Shown here: one piece after another, positions 16,875 through 25,029 of the stretch
Position numbering within the stretch: the stretch's first letter is position 1
Layout: every line of letters starts with the position of its first letter
Source of the DNA: an uncultured Pelagibacteraceae bacterium
GTDB lineage: Bacteria; Pseudomonadota; Alphaproteobacteria; Pelagibacterales; Pelagibacteraceae
Direction: 5' to 3'
NCBI GenBank assembly: GCA_902591045.1
Contig: CACIZC010000004.1
Span: forward strand, 33,159-97,158
DNA length: 64,000 bases
The notes under the pieces: model-generated
Seen by the model: only the letters and a program-made list of their open reading frames with translations
What the model was told of the DNA's origin: nothing
Database searches by the model: none
Made by a program: the position numbers and the translations under genes

Positions 16875-18167
16875 ATGAAAAAATACATAGGTTACTTCTT
16901 TGCAGGTACAGCAATTTATTTCGCGTTCGCTGGTTTAGGCTACGCCGAAACAACAGTATCCGCAGAAGTACAATACATATTTAATACAATATTATTTTTA
17001 ATGTCAGGTTTTCTGGTTATGTGGATGGCAGCAGGTTTTGCCATGCTGGAATCAGGGCTGGTTACGTCAAAAAGTGTATCAGCAATCTGTGCAAAAAATA
17101 TAGGTTTATATTCAATAGCTGGAATTATGTTCTGGTTAGTTGGATACAATTTAGCTTACGGCATACCTGAAGGTGGATGGATAGGTTCATTCTCATCTTG
17201 GAGTGACGCATCATCATTGGAAACAGGTTATTCTGATGGTTCAGATTGGTTTTTCCAAATGGTATTCTGTGCAACAACAATGTCAATCGTATCAGGAACA
17301 TTGGCCGAAAGAATTAAAATTTGGCCATTCTTCTTATTTGCTGCTATTTTAACTGGATTTATTTATCCAATTGAAATGGGATGGCAGTGGGGCGGTGGTT
17401 GGTTATCATCTGCTGGTTTCTCTGATTTTGCAGGCTCAACATTGGTACATGCTGCTGGAGGAGCTGCTGCTCTTGCTGGTGCGATAGTACTTGGTGCTAG
17501 AACTGGGAGATTTACTTCAAAAGGTGGCGTAAAAGCTATGGCACCTTTTGCAGCTTCTTCAATTCCATTAGCAACTCTTGGAGTATTTATACTTTGGTTA
17601 GGTTGGTTTGGATTTAACGGTGGTTCACAATTAGCTGCTGGAACATTGGAAGACGTTAGCTCTGTTGCAACAATATATATTAATACAAACTTAGCTGCAG
17701 CTGGTGGTGTATTAGCCGCTGCTACAGTATCTAGACTTGTTGGTGGTAAAACCGACGTAGTCATGATGCTTAATGGTGCGATAGCTGGTTTAGTTGGTAT
17801 AACAGCGGAACCTTTAACACCAAGCCCACTAGCTGCAATCGTGATTGGAGCAATAGCTGGCATATTAATGTACTACTCAACAAAACTATTATACAAAATG
17901 AAAATAGATGATGTTGTTGGTGCTATTCCTGCACACTTAGTTGCTGGAGCATGGGGTACATTAGCAGTTCCGTTTACAAATACAGAAGTAGGTTTTGGTT
18001 CACAGTTTCTAGGAACGATTTCAGTAGTAGTTTTCGTTTTCGTAGTTTCATACATCGTATGGTCAATTATGAAAATGACTATTGGAATAAGAATCAGTAA
18101 AGAAGCTGAAAGGCTTGGAACTGATAAGTCCGAAGTTGGTGTAATCGCTTACGGTATAAGAGATTAA
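16875..18167 (+). CDS. amt: Ammonium transporter
   Basis: A 430-residue Amt/MEP/Rh transporter for ammonium uptake across the inner membrane. It has an N-terminal signal-like helix ending near GLGYAE, then about eleven helices. Family segments include AAGFAMLESGLVTSKS, DFAGSTLVHAAGGAAALAGA with the pore His, and AIPAHLVAGAWGTLA with the second pore His. No glnK (PII) gene is adjacent, unlike the usual glnK-amtB pair. The unit is bounded by terminators on both sides. The strong ribosome-binding site and more ordered codon use suggest high expression, as expected in nitrogen-poor seawater. Confidence 0.96.
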   Translation: MKKYIGYFFAGTAIYFAFAGLGYAETTVSAEVQYIFNTILFLMSGFLVMWMAAGFAMLESGLVTSKSVSAICAKNIGLYSIAGIMFWLVGYNLAYGIPEGGWIGSFSSWSDASSLETGYSDGSDWFFQMVFCATTMSIVSGTLAERIKIWPFFLFAAILTGFIYPIEMGWQWGGGWLSSAGFSDFAGSTLVHAAGGAAALAGAIVLGARTGRFTSKGGVKAMAPFAASSIPLATLGVFILWLGWFGFNGGSQLAAGTLEDVSSVATIYINTNLAAAGGVLAAATVSRLVGGKTDVVMMLNGAIAGLVGITAEPLTPSPLAAIVIGAIAGILMYYSTKLLYKMKIDDVVGAIPAHLVAGAWGTLAVPFTNTEVGFGSQFLGTISVVVFVFVVSYIVWSIMKMTIGIRISKEAERLGTDKSEVGVIAYGIRD

Positions 18168-18203
18168 TTAAAGAATTACCTTCCCTCCTAGTTGGTAATA
18201 TTT

Positions 18204-18227
18204 GGGCCCGAGAAATCGGGCCCTTTT
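18204..18227 (+). terminator. Strong rho-independent terminator after amt
   Basis: GGGCCCGA and TCGGGCCC form an 8-bp GC-rich stem closed by a GAAA tetraloop, followed by TTTT and an AT-rich tail. The stem stands out in this AT-rich sequence. It lies 37 nt after the amt stop and directly abuts the 3' end of the convergent peroxiredoxin gene, so it may work in both directions. Confidence 0.9.
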
Positions 18228-18687
18228 ATTTTAGAGATTTTATAAACCTAAGAACTTCTTCAGCGTGTCCTTTTACCCTAACATTTGGCCAAACTTTTAA
18301 AATTTTTCCTTTATTAATAGCAATTGTTGACCTTATAGTTCCCATGAATTTTTTGCCCATAAATGATTTCATTCCCCAGATGCCATATTTTTTCTGAACT
18401 TGAACTCTTTCATCTGACAAAAGCTGGAAAGGTACTTTATATTTTTTTTTAAAACCCAAATGACTTCTTATATTGTCTTTTGAAATACCAACAACTTCGT
18501 ATTTTAGACCTTTAAATTTCTTATATAGTTTGGAGAAATCTTTAGTTTCCAGAGTACATCCAGGAGTATTATCTTTGGGATAAAAATAAATAATCAGGCC
18601 ATTTTTTAGCTTTGATAACTCAAAAGTTTTAAGAGACGTAGAATCAAGTTTAAAATTTGGAGCTTTTTTCTTTGGTTTAATTTTCAT
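18226..18687 (-). CDS. bcp: Peroxiredoxin, Bcp/PrxQ type
   Basis: A thiol peroxidase of about 153 residues starting MKIKPKKKAPNFKLDS. The peroxidatic Cys is in YPKDNTPGCTLETKDF. The resolving Cys found five residues later in many Bcp proteins is replaced (CTLET), so it may be a 1-Cys type. It reduces hydroperoxides using thioredoxin-like donors. The ATG at 18687 is chosen because the family begins there; the 15 residues upstream lie inside the preceding gene. It overlaps that gene by 11 nt. Confidence 0.9.
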   Translation of the reverse strand: MKIKPKKKAPNFKLDSTSLKTFELSKLKNGLIIYFYPKDNTPGCTLETKDFSKLYKKFKGLKYEVVGISKDNIRSHLGFKKKYKVPFQLLSDERVQVQKKYGIWGMKSFMGKKFMGTIRSTIAINKGKILKVWPNVRVKGHAEEVLRFIKSLK

Positions 18688-19705
18688 TTTTATCCCACAG
18701 TTTTTTCCAATCAACATTAGGTGATAATCCATAAATTGAGTTTACATTTGTAAAATGCACAGCTAGTGAAGGAATAGGAGAAACGCATAATTCTTTTTTG
18801 TATATATTATGCAGAGGTTTCTCAAAAGGATAATGCTCAACTTTGCACATACTAGTTAATACAGTCCAATATTTATCAATTATTTTTTTACTGGTAAGAA
18901 ATGTGCATAATGTTTGGTCAACCTGACGCCAGTGTCTATTCTCTCCTAAAAAAATTCTTGTATTTTCACTTTTAGTGTAAAGATAAGGATAATCTGTTGG
19001 ACAGATTATTAATTCTTGTTTTGTAAGAGATGCTATTCTTTCATAAGTGTACAATATTTCAGATAAACTAGTTGTTTCATGGATATAATCATCCTCAACG
19101 AAATAAATTAAATCTTCACTTTTTTCTTTAGAGAGCAAAAGAGATTGGTGAATATTTGACATATTTGACATTTGGTTTTGAGTTACTTCTTTATTTTCTT
19201 CATTAATTGAATTGATGTAGCTTGAAAATTTTTTAAATTCTAAATTTTGAATTTCAAAATTTATATCTGATTTTTTTAATATATTTTTCATTTCATCAAT
19301 CTGATTTTTTTCAGAATTATGATCAATTATATAAATTTTAAACTTAATGTTTTTAAATATATTTTTTGCGTGATTTACACTTTTTGTTATAGATATCAAA
19401 GTTCGTTTTGTGTACTCTTCTTTACTTTTCTCAAACATCCTTTTTTTGGATTGAGTTAGCATATTCACTGACATACATGTTCTTAGTATGATATCTAGAG
19501 ACTTAACTGGCCTTGTTATTTCAATTTTCCCTAGCGGTAAAGTTACAGATTTTTTTCCAGGAATACTTATGCTCTCGTTTATAGATTTATTTGATGTTGG
19601 AATTGTAAAATTACTCTGATCTATAACTTCAAAACCAAATATTCTGCATAGCTTAATGAATACTTTTGTTAAAGGATTTTTTTTATTAGATTTGATTTCT
19701 CTCAT
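18677..19705 (-). CDS. Glycosyltransferase-like protein (unassigned family)
   Basis: A 342-residue protein that I do not place in a named family. The middle reads like a GT-A glycosyltransferase: RTLISITKSVNHAKN, then IYIIDHNSEK, then an acidic metal-site candidate IYFVEDDYIHE. The C-terminal half has W/H/C-rich segments (ENRHWRQVDQTLCTF). The ATG at 19705 lies one base after the DsbA-family stop and is preferred over one at 19723. Composition is more A/T- and Lys-rich than its enzyme neighbours, as is common for surface-sugar genes. Function is inferred from fold resemblance only. Confidence 0.6.
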   Translation of the reverse strand: MREIKSNKKNPLTKVFIKLCRIFGFEVIDQSNFTIPTSNKSINESISIPGKKSVTLPLGKIEITRPVKSLDIILRTCMSVNMLTQSKKRMFEKSKEEYTKRTLISITKSVNHAKNIFKNIKFKIYIIDHNSEKNQIDEMKNILKKSDINFEIQNLEFKKFSSYINSINEENKEVTQNQMSNMSNIHQSLLLSKEKSEDLIYFVEDDYIHETTSLSEILYTYERIASLTKQELIICPTDYPYLYTKSENTRIFLGENRHWRQVDQTLCTFLTSKKIIDKYWTVLTSMCKVEHYPFEKPLHNIYKKELCVSPIPSLAVHFTNVNSIYGLSPNVDWKKLWDKNEN

Positions 19706-19706
19706 T

Positions 19707-20294
19707 TTATTTCTTAGCCTCATCTATCGCATAAGAAAGTCTATCTTGGCCCCAAAAAATTTTTTTGTTAATCAAAAAAGTTGGTGCCCCAAATATTCCT
19801 TTTTTTAATGCATCATCGGTTAACTTTTTTAATCTATCTTTAATTTTCTGATCAGTGGCTTTAGATAAGAATATTTCTGGATTTAGACCCATATTTTTTA
19901 TGACTTTATTTATCACTGTTGGATCGTTCATATTCAAACCATCTTTCCATATAGAATTAAAAATTTTTTCAATATAAATTTTTTCAAAATTATCTTCATG
20001 AGAAATTATTACACCCCGCATAAAATTTACAGTTTTTATTGGAAAATAAGAGTTGAATTTAAATTTAATATTTTTTTTCTCACAAATTAGTTTAGTGTCT
20101 CTTATCATATACTTTGCCTTAACAGAAATAAAAGCAGCAGGAGTTACACCGGCAGAATTATGAAGCCCACCTAGGAAAATTGGCATATAATTTATTTTAA
20201 TTATATTTTTTTTTTCAAATTTTTTTATTTCTTTAAAACCAATATATGAATATGGGCTAGAAAAATCGAAATAAAAATCTATAGATTTAGTCAT
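19707..20294 (-). CDS. DsbA-family / 2-hydroxychromene-2-carboxylate isomerase-like protein
   Basis: A 195-residue thioredoxin-fold protein with IDFYFDFSSPYSYIGFKE at the N-terminus, where the HCCA-isomerase/kappa-GST group has SPYSY instead of a CxxC redox pair. KGIFGAPTFLINKKIFWGQDRL near the end is also typical. It has no signal peptide, so it is cytoplasmic. Members include glutathione-dependent isomerases, but the substrate here is unknown. Flanked by small overlaps with both neighbours on the reverse strand. Confidence 0.85.
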   Translation of the reverse strand: MTKSIDFYFDFSSPYSYIGFKEIKKFEKKNIIKINYMPIFLGGLHNSAGVTPAAFISVKAKYMIRDTKLICEKKNIKFKFNSYFPIKTVNFMRGVIISHEDNFEKIYIEKIFNSIWKDGLNMNDPTVINKVIKNMGLNPEIFLSKATDQKIKDRLKKLTDDALKKGIFGAPTFLINKKIFWGQDRLSYAIDEAKK

Positions 20295-20757
20295 AATAGT
20301 TTATTTTTTTTGAATAGATAATTCTTACTATCCAATAAAATATTAGACCAACAGGTCCGGTGAAGTAAGTAATTATTAAAGCAAGAATAACAAAAAATCT
20401 AGAAACAGAATATGTTCTCGAATCACTTGCTATCCAGTTTCCAACAAACAAGCTTATTGATAGAAAATGTAGCCAAAATATTAATAAAAAAGCTTCATTT
20501 GAAAAAATTGCATAAAGTTCTTCCAAACCAAAATAAAGATTGAAAATTTCAAATAGATTATCGGTAATATAAATCTGATAAGCGACAAACAAATATGCTG
20601 CCGACAATAGCATTGGTGCTACGATAGATTTAACAAGAAAACTTGTGACAAAGTGGTTGGGGGTGAAAATTAATAACAACCAAAAAGGTATAACACCAAT
20701 ATTTGCAATATGGTAAATATTTTCATAAGTTAAAAAAGATATAAGATTTTCAGCCAT
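20287..20757 (-). CDS. ABA4-like (DUF4281) membrane protein
   Basis: About 156 residues with four hydrophobic helices. The family pattern is visible: a helix ending FWLHFLSISLFVGNWIASD, then a final helix TYFTGPVGLIFYWIVR. Plant ABA4 is needed for neoxanthin formation; the role of bacterial members is unknown. The start at 20757 (MAENLISFL) is chosen over one at 20799, which would intrude into recX. It is divergent from recX across only about 25 nt. Confidence 0.75.
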   Translation of the reverse strand: MAENLISFLTYENIYHIANIGVIPFWLLLIFTPNHFVTSFLVKSIVAPMLLSAAYLFVAYQIYITDNLFEIFNLYFGLEELYAIFSNEAFLLIFWLHFLSISLFVGNWIASDSRTYSVSRFFVILALIITYFTGPVGLIFYWIVRIIYSKKINYYD

Positions 20758-20782
20758 ATAAAACTTGTATAATATAAAAGCG

Positions 20783-21343
20783 ATGGATCCAATATCCAAT
20801 AAAAAAGATTTTGAAGATTTAACTGCTAATTTAAGAGATTTAGCTTATTCCTATATAGAAAAGTATAATCCGTCAAAACAACAAATCAAAACCTATTTAT
20901 TAAAAAAATATTTGAAAAAATTTCAAGGAATTAAAGTTAAGAAAGAAGTAACGGAAATAATAGACTCTATCGTATTAAATCTAGAAAAAAATAAATTATT
21001 AAATGACGAACTTTATTCAGATGTAAAAGCCAGGATGTTTCTAAAGAGAGGATATTCATTAAATAAAATTAGTCAATCACTCAGGATTAAAGGTATAGAA
21101 GACAAGAATATTAAATCAAGTTTAGAAAAAATAAAAAATGAAAAAGAAGATCCTGATTTTGCTTCAGCAATGAAAATTTGCAAAAAGAGAAGAATAGGTC
21201 CTATAAGGCCTCAAAGCAATAGAGAACTATTTTATAAAAAAGATATGGGAATTTTGGCCAGATCTGGTTTTTCGTATGATATATCGAAAAAAATTCTATC
21301 TATGGATTTAAAGGAATTTAATAAACTAATAAAACTTATTTAG
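20783..21343 (+). CDS. recX: Regulatory protein RecX
   Basis: A 186-residue RecX-family protein, which binds RecA filaments and limits recombination. Hallmarks are DLAYSYIEKYNPSKQQIKTYLLKKY, a second triple-helix repeat with LNDELYSDVKARMFLKRGYSLNKISQ (shown here in parts), and a C-terminal SGFSYDISKKILS unit. The ATG at 20783 is used because a TATAAT-like box sits at 20769-20774, between it and an upstream in-frame ATG. recA is not in the window. The stop overlaps a small convergent membrane-protein gene by 8 nt. Confidence 0.85.
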   Translation: MDPISNKKDFEDLTANLRDLAYSYIEKYNPSKQQIKTYLLKKYLKKFQGIKVKKEVTEIIDSIVLNLEKNKLLNDELYSDVKARMFLKRGYSLNKISQSLRIKGIEDKNIKSSLEKIKNEKEDPDFASAMKICKKRRIGPIRPQSNRELFYKKDMGILARSGFSYDISKKILSMDLKEFNKLIKLI

Positions 21344-21473
21344 TTTTTTTATTTTTTTCATTTAATTTTAAATAGTATTCAATTCTTTTTTTCATTGAAT
21401 TCTTAACTAAAATAAAAACAATCACACCAAATAATGTTACTGACAAGATTATTATTCCTATTGTTTTAAGCAT
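21336..21473 (-). CDS. 45-residue single-helix membrane protein
   Basis: A short reading frame starting MLKTIGIIILSVTLFGVIVF, one strongly hydrophobic helix, then a basic tail (VKNSMKKRIEYYLKL and a Lys-rich end). Its ATG overlaps the cysQ stop by 8 nt, a layout that implies coupled translation. I do not recognise the family. It could be a small membrane-anchored accessory protein. Evidence is the coupled start, sensible topology and absence of internal stops. Confidence 0.55.
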   Translation of the reverse strand: MLKTIGIIILSVTLFGVIVFILVKNSMKKRIEYYLKLNEKNKKTK

Positions 21474-22245
21474 CTAAAATTTTGCTACGTTTAATTAATA
21501 GACTCAAGTTTTTATAATCACCTTTTCCATATTTAAAAGGCTGATTCTCTAAAGTTGTGATTATGGCTCCAGCATTTTCTGCAATGGCATGACCGGCTGC
21601 ATAATCCCATTCATAAGCTCTTTCTTTAGCTGCATAAAAATCAAATTCACCAGTAGCAATTACACAAAATTTATATGAACTATGCATCGGAATAAAGGAG
21701 GATACTTTGTGATTTTTTAAAATATTTAATATTTGGCTAGATGGATTCCCAGTTCCACTAACCGCTACAATCTTGCCTTTGGGAGTTTTCTTTTTACAAT
21801 CTAATTGAATAGTTTTTTTATTTTCAATCATATAAGAATTATTTTTTCCATAAGAATAGAACAATCTATTTTTTTTTGGAACCCCAACTAAACCAATTGT
21901 TGGAATACAATCAATCACAAGAGCAGCATTAGTTGTATATTCACTCTGCCCAGAAATATATTCTCTTGTTCCATCTATAGGGTCAATAAGCCAAAAGGTG
22001 TTCAAAGTATTTTTCTTTTTTAAATCTACAGTTTCCTCAGAAATTATTGGAATATTTGGTGTTAATTTTTTTATTTTTTCTGTAAGAATTTTATTTACCT
22101 CTAGATCACCATTACTCACTGGAGAGTTGTCAGGTTTTGTAATTATTTTCAATCCTTTTTTGTAAAGCTCTATAGATTTTTCACCAGCAATTTCTGTGGT
22201 TAATATTAATTTTTCAGCTATGTTTTTTAGTTCACTTTGGTTCAT
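21466..22245 (-). CDS. cysQ: 3'(2'),5'-bisphosphate nucleotidase, inositol monophosphatase family
   Basis: CysQ removes the 3'-phosphate of PAP/PAPS formed during sulfate assimilation. The 259-residue protein has the metal-binding motifs ISEETVD and WLIDPIDGTREYISG and the C-terminal YEWDYAAGHAIAENAGA, all intact. The combination DGTREYI favours CysQ over plain inositol monophosphatase. SAR11-type cells often lack assimilatory sulfate reduction, so the substrate may instead be pAp or PAP from other sources. It overlaps both the DUF3553 gene upstream and the small membrane-protein gene downstream. Confidence 0.88.
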   Translation of the reverse strand: MNQSELKNIAEKLILTTEIAGEKSIELYKKGLKIITKPDNSPVSNGDLEVNKILTEKIKKLTPNIPIISEETVDLKKKNTLNTFWLIDPIDGTREYISGQSEYTTNAALVIDCIPTIGLVGVPKKNRLFYSYGKNNSYMIENKKTIQLDCKKKTPKGKIVAVSGTGNPSSQILNILKNHKVSSFIPMHSSYKFCVIATGEFDFYAAKERAYEWDYAAGHAIAENAGAIITTLENQPFKYGKGDYKNLSLLIKRSKILDA

Positions 22246-22411
22246 TTTTTGCTTTTTCTAAGGTTATATTATTTAGATTAATTACTTTTTTTCCTGCATT
22301 TTGAAAGTTGATAGTTGCCTTATTTTTGATTATTGACTGTACTTGTCCAATTCCCCAACTTTTCTCGGAGGGATTGAATACATAATTACCAGGTTCTAAA
22401 TCATATTGCAT
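22232..22411 (-). CDS. DUF3553 small protein
   Basis: A 59-residue protein starting MQYQ-like MQYDLEPGNYVFNPSEKSWG and continuing GIGQVQSIIKNKATINFQNA. This matches the DUF3553 pattern (LEPGDYV, WGxGQVQS, VNFxxAGKxVI), a small SH3-like domain related to the N-terminus of CarD. The function is unknown. It overlaps cysQ by 14 nt and is divergent from mnmA across 38 nt. Confidence 0.78.
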   Translation of the reverse strand: MQYDLEPGNYVFNPSEKSWGIGQVQSIIKNKATINFQNAGKKVINLNNITLEKAKNEPK

Positions 22412-22449
22412 GATGGAAAATTTTATTTTTTTATAATATATAACAGTTT

Positions 22450-23595
22450 ATGATTAACTCACTAGGTATAAAAAAGTCGCCAAAAGATACGAAAATAGTT
22501 GTAGCCATGTCCGGCGGCGTAGATTCCTCAGTTGTGGCGGGCCTTATGAAAGAAGATGGCTATAATGTTACAGGAATAACTCTAAAACTATACGATGATG
22601 CAAAACCATCATCAACAAGCAGACAATGCTGTGCTGGACAAGATATTATTGACGCAAAAAGAGTATCAGAAACATTAGAGATTGAGCATAAAATTTTATA
22701 TTACCAAAAGAAATTTAAGAAAGAAGTTATAGATTCTTTCATTGACAGTTATGTGGCTGGCGAAACTCCTATACCTTGCGTTCAATGTAATCAAACAGTT
22801 AAATTTAGAGACTTGTTCAAATTTGCTAAAGAGTTAAAAGCAGATGCTCTAGTCACCGGACATTATGTTTTAAGACGTGAACATAATGGAGAAGGAACTA
22901 TGTATCGTGCAGAAGATAAAAGTCGTGATCAAAGTTATTTTTTATTCAGTACTACACAAAAACAACTTGATTATTTAAGATTTCCACTTGGTTCTATAAA
23001 TAAATCTGAAACAAGAAAAATTGCTAACAAACTAAAACTTAACGTGGCAGAAAAACCTGATAGCCAGGACATTTGTTTTGTACCAAATGGTGACTATGCT
23101 TCTGTAATAGAAAAGTATAGGCCACAGTCTTTTAAAAAAGGACATATTTTTGATTTGAACGGGAAAAAGCTAGGTTCTCATGATGGAATTATAAATTATA
23201 CCATTGGTCAAAGAAAAGGCATTAAGATTTCCAGTCAAGAACCACTTTATGTAATTGATATAAGAAACAAAGATAACTCTATTATCGTAGGTCCACAGGA
23301 TTGTTTAAATATAACAAAGCTGTATCTAAGGAACATCAATCTTTTATCTGATATCAAAAACTTTGAAAAAGATATTTATATTAAAGTTAGGTCTACTGGC
23401 AAACTACTTAAATCAAAAGTAGAAATTAATAATGATTCAGCGACTGTTGAAATCTTACAGGATGAGAAAGGAGTTTCGCCAGGTCAGGCTTGCGTGTTTT
23501 ATTCTAAAGATAACCTTGGTGAAAGAGTTTTAGGCGGAGGTTGGATCAACAAAACTATAAACAAAAATTTATCCACACAACTAACAAACCGATAA
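22450..23595 (+). CDS. mnmA: tRNA-specific 2-thiouridylase MnmA
   Basis: MnmA thiolates U34 of Lys, Glu and Gln tRNAs. The 381-residue protein has the PP-loop [13 protein letters not shown] at residues 20-32, the first catalytic Cys in [13 protein letters not shown] (about 110-113) and the second in [15 protein letters not shown]. Length and the C-terminal beta-barrel domain are normal. The sulfur presumably comes from the cysteine desulfurase relay. A structured RNA gene follows immediately downstream on the same strand. Confidence 0.96.
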   Translation: MINSLGIKKSPKDTKIVVAMSGGVDSSVVAGLMKEDGYNVTGITLKLYDDAKPSSTSRQCCAGQDIIDAKRVSETLEIEHKILYYQKKFKKEVIDSFIDSYVAGETPIPCVQCNQTVKFRDLFKFAKELKADALVTGHYVLRREHNGEGTMYRAEDKSRDQSYFLFSTTQKQLDYLRFPLGSINKSETRKIANKLKLNVAEKPDSQDICFVPNGDYASVIEKYRPQSFKKGHIFDLNGKKLGSHDGIINYTIGQRKGIKISSQEPLYVIDIRNKDNSIIVGPQDCLNITKLYLRNINLLSDIKNFEKDIYIKVRSTGKLLKSKVEINNDSATVEILQDEKGVSPGQACVFYSKDNLGERVLGGGWINKTINKNLSTQLTNR

Positions 23596-23639
23596 AAAAA
23601 TCAACCAAAAAGTGATGGTGATTTCTGATTAAAATGATT

Positions 23640-23831
23640 AAATAGAAATTGAATTAAGAGGCAACTCTTAACTGGCCAGTTAAGGAAAGACCGAGAGGTT
23701 TAAGCTTGACGGGCAGAAAGTCCTACAGAGTAGCACTAAAATAGTAGGACGGGAGGCTTGGCGGTAGTGCTGAAACGACGGGCCAAAACTTAAGTCTGCG
23801 CACCGAAAGGTGTGTAGACTAGGGTTTTTTT
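23640..23831 (+). ncRNA. Candidate structured RNA of unknown class with H-type pseudoknot
   Basis: This stretch has no reading frame but is far more GC-rich and folded than surrounding spacers. Seen directly: a 7-bp hairpin with a GCAA loop (23654-23671); an 18-bp perfect palindrome (23667-23684) that overlaps it, so the two folds exclude each other; an H-type pseudoknot made of GTCCTAC (23720-23726) with GTAGGAC (23744-23750) and AGCACTA (23732-23738) with TAGTGCT (23765-23771); three copies of GACGGG (23708, 23748, 23777); and a terminator hairpin with seven Ts. It does not match what I know of RNase P, tmRNA, SRP RNA, 6S RNA or common riboswitches. The 5' end is not defined. Confidence 0.72.
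23794..23831 (+). terminator. Intrinsic terminator of the structured RNA
   Basis: An 11-bp stem (GTCTGCGCACC with GGTGTGTAGAC, two G-T pairs) with a GAAA loop, then a short linker and seven Ts at 23825-23831. The T-run direction fixes transcription on the plus strand. Confidence 0.85.
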
Positions 23832-24884
23832 CTAATTCGTTCTTGTCAATTTCCAGATCAGTCTAGTTAAAAAGTAGTATACCAATAAGGCTGAAAAATA
23901 ATTCCATTCCAGTACGTTTTTAAAGTTTGTAGATGGGTCTTTAAAAGCCAATATATAAATTGAGATCAAAGTTCCAAGCAATATAAGAACCACAAATAAC
24001 ACCTTGGTATTTAAAACTGTTAGATTTAGGTACTCGCTAATAGATGATTTTAATTTATATAAATTTATTGTTAATGAAATTTGACCCATAACTTCAAACA
24101 AAACAAATAAAACCATAACTAACCTTCTAAACGATTGATATAATTTGAAGTCAAGTTCAACTCCCAGGAATATAGCATGAATAATTAAAAAGAAACAAGA
24201 TAAGGACCCAAAGTAAAAAAATTTATTTGAAAATGTCTTAATTGTATTTTTATTTCTCAGATGGTTCAAAAATCTCAAATTATTTAACCAATAAAAAAAT
24301 AAAAAAAAAGCGCTTACAATTATTAAAGGTTTAAAAATTAAATATGCAGGATAATATCTAGCTGTTCTACTTATTGAAACTTCTCCGTAAATGTAAGGAT
24401 ACTTAATAGCAGAAAATCCACTTTTATTACCACTTCTTATTTTTATAAGAGAGTTTTCTAAATCAAATGTTGAAATTAACCAATTAAAAATAGCATAATT
24501 TTTTATACATTTTGAGTTTATTTTTTTTCCATATTGAAAAAATACACTTTTAATTTTTTCATTCTCATTTTTTGCATTAACAAAATACTTTGTATAATTT
24601 AAATCAACCCCATCGAATGGACCATCTAGTTTATTGCCATTATTTTGTTCATAAGTTCTTTCGTTAATTTCGTATTTTGGACACTGTAAAATATTATTAG
24701 GCGCAGACCTGTATTTATTTATGTCAAATGTATCAGACGTATTATTCCAATTAACCTTTTTATAAAATTGAACATTCCCAATCCAATAATACATTAAAAA
24801 ACAAACATTGATTGTTATTAAAGGCAAAATAAATGAGACTAAAGATAGTCTTTTTATTTTTTTTATTAGAAGATTTTCATTCAT
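23832..24884 (-). CDS. Unknown integral membrane protein
   Basis: A 350-residue protein I do not recognise. One N-terminal helix (LSLVSFILPLITINVCFLMY) is followed by a periplasmic or exterior domain of about 150 residues containing several Cys, and then five or six helices in the C-terminal half. The topology resembles Frag1/DRAM or other eukaryote-like six-helix families only loosely. The coding strand is very A/T-rich. It ends one base after the T-run of the RNA gene and may share its terminator region. Confidence 0.6.
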   Translation of the reverse strand: MNENLLIKKIKRLSLVSFILPLITINVCFLMYYWIGNVQFYKKVNWNNTSDTFDINKYRSAPNNILQCPKYEINERTYEQNNGNKLDGPFDGVDLNYTKYFVNAKNENEKIKSVFFQYGKKINSKCIKNYAIFNWLISTFDLENSLIKIRSGNKSGFSAIKYPYIYGEVSISRTARYYPAYLIFKPLIIVSAFFLFFYWLNNLRFLNHLRNKNTIKTFSNKFFYFGSLSCFFLIIHAIFLGVELDFKLYQSFRRLVMVLFVLFEVMGQISLTINLYKLKSSISEYLNLTVLNTKVLFVVLILLGTLISIYILAFKDPSTNFKNVLEWNYFSALLVYYFLTRLIWKLTRTN

Positions 24885-24898
24885 TATGAAAATCTATA

Positions 24899-24982
24899 TT
24901 ACTTCTTTTTATTTCTTTTTCTGGCTCTTCTTTTTTTAGAACCAATTTTTCGTCTTCCACGATGTTTTTTTGGATATCCCAT
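24899..24982 (-). CDS. 27-residue highly basic microprotein
   Basis: A tiny reading frame starting MGYPKKHRGRRKIGS and ending in KKRRARKRNKKK; nearly two thirds of its residues are Lys, Arg or His. It is bounded by an in-frame ATG and TAA in an otherwise unexplained spacer between accC and the membrane-protein gene. The composition resembles very small ribosomal proteins (bL36, bTHX or bS22 type), which are about this size. No Shine-Dalgarno is evident, common in this genome. A ribosome-associated role is inference from composition only. Confidence 0.5.
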   Translation of the reverse strand: MGYPKKHRGRRKIGSKKRRARKRNKKK

Positions 24983-25029
24983 AATGGGACTTATTTATCA
25001 TTTAAAATACTGATTATCAATTTAAATTA

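Noticed and set aside
17363..17863. A 166-residue reverse-strand reading frame inside amt
   Set aside because: It is Pro/Ala-rich, antisense to a highly conserved transporter and has no family features; it is a shadow of amt codon use.
23640..23831. Assigning the structured RNA to RNase P, tmRNA, SRP or 6S RNA
   Set aside because: Conserved cores are missing: no P4 partner of RNase P, no tRNA-like ends or tag frame, no SRP tetraloop domain, and no single long rod with a central bubble.
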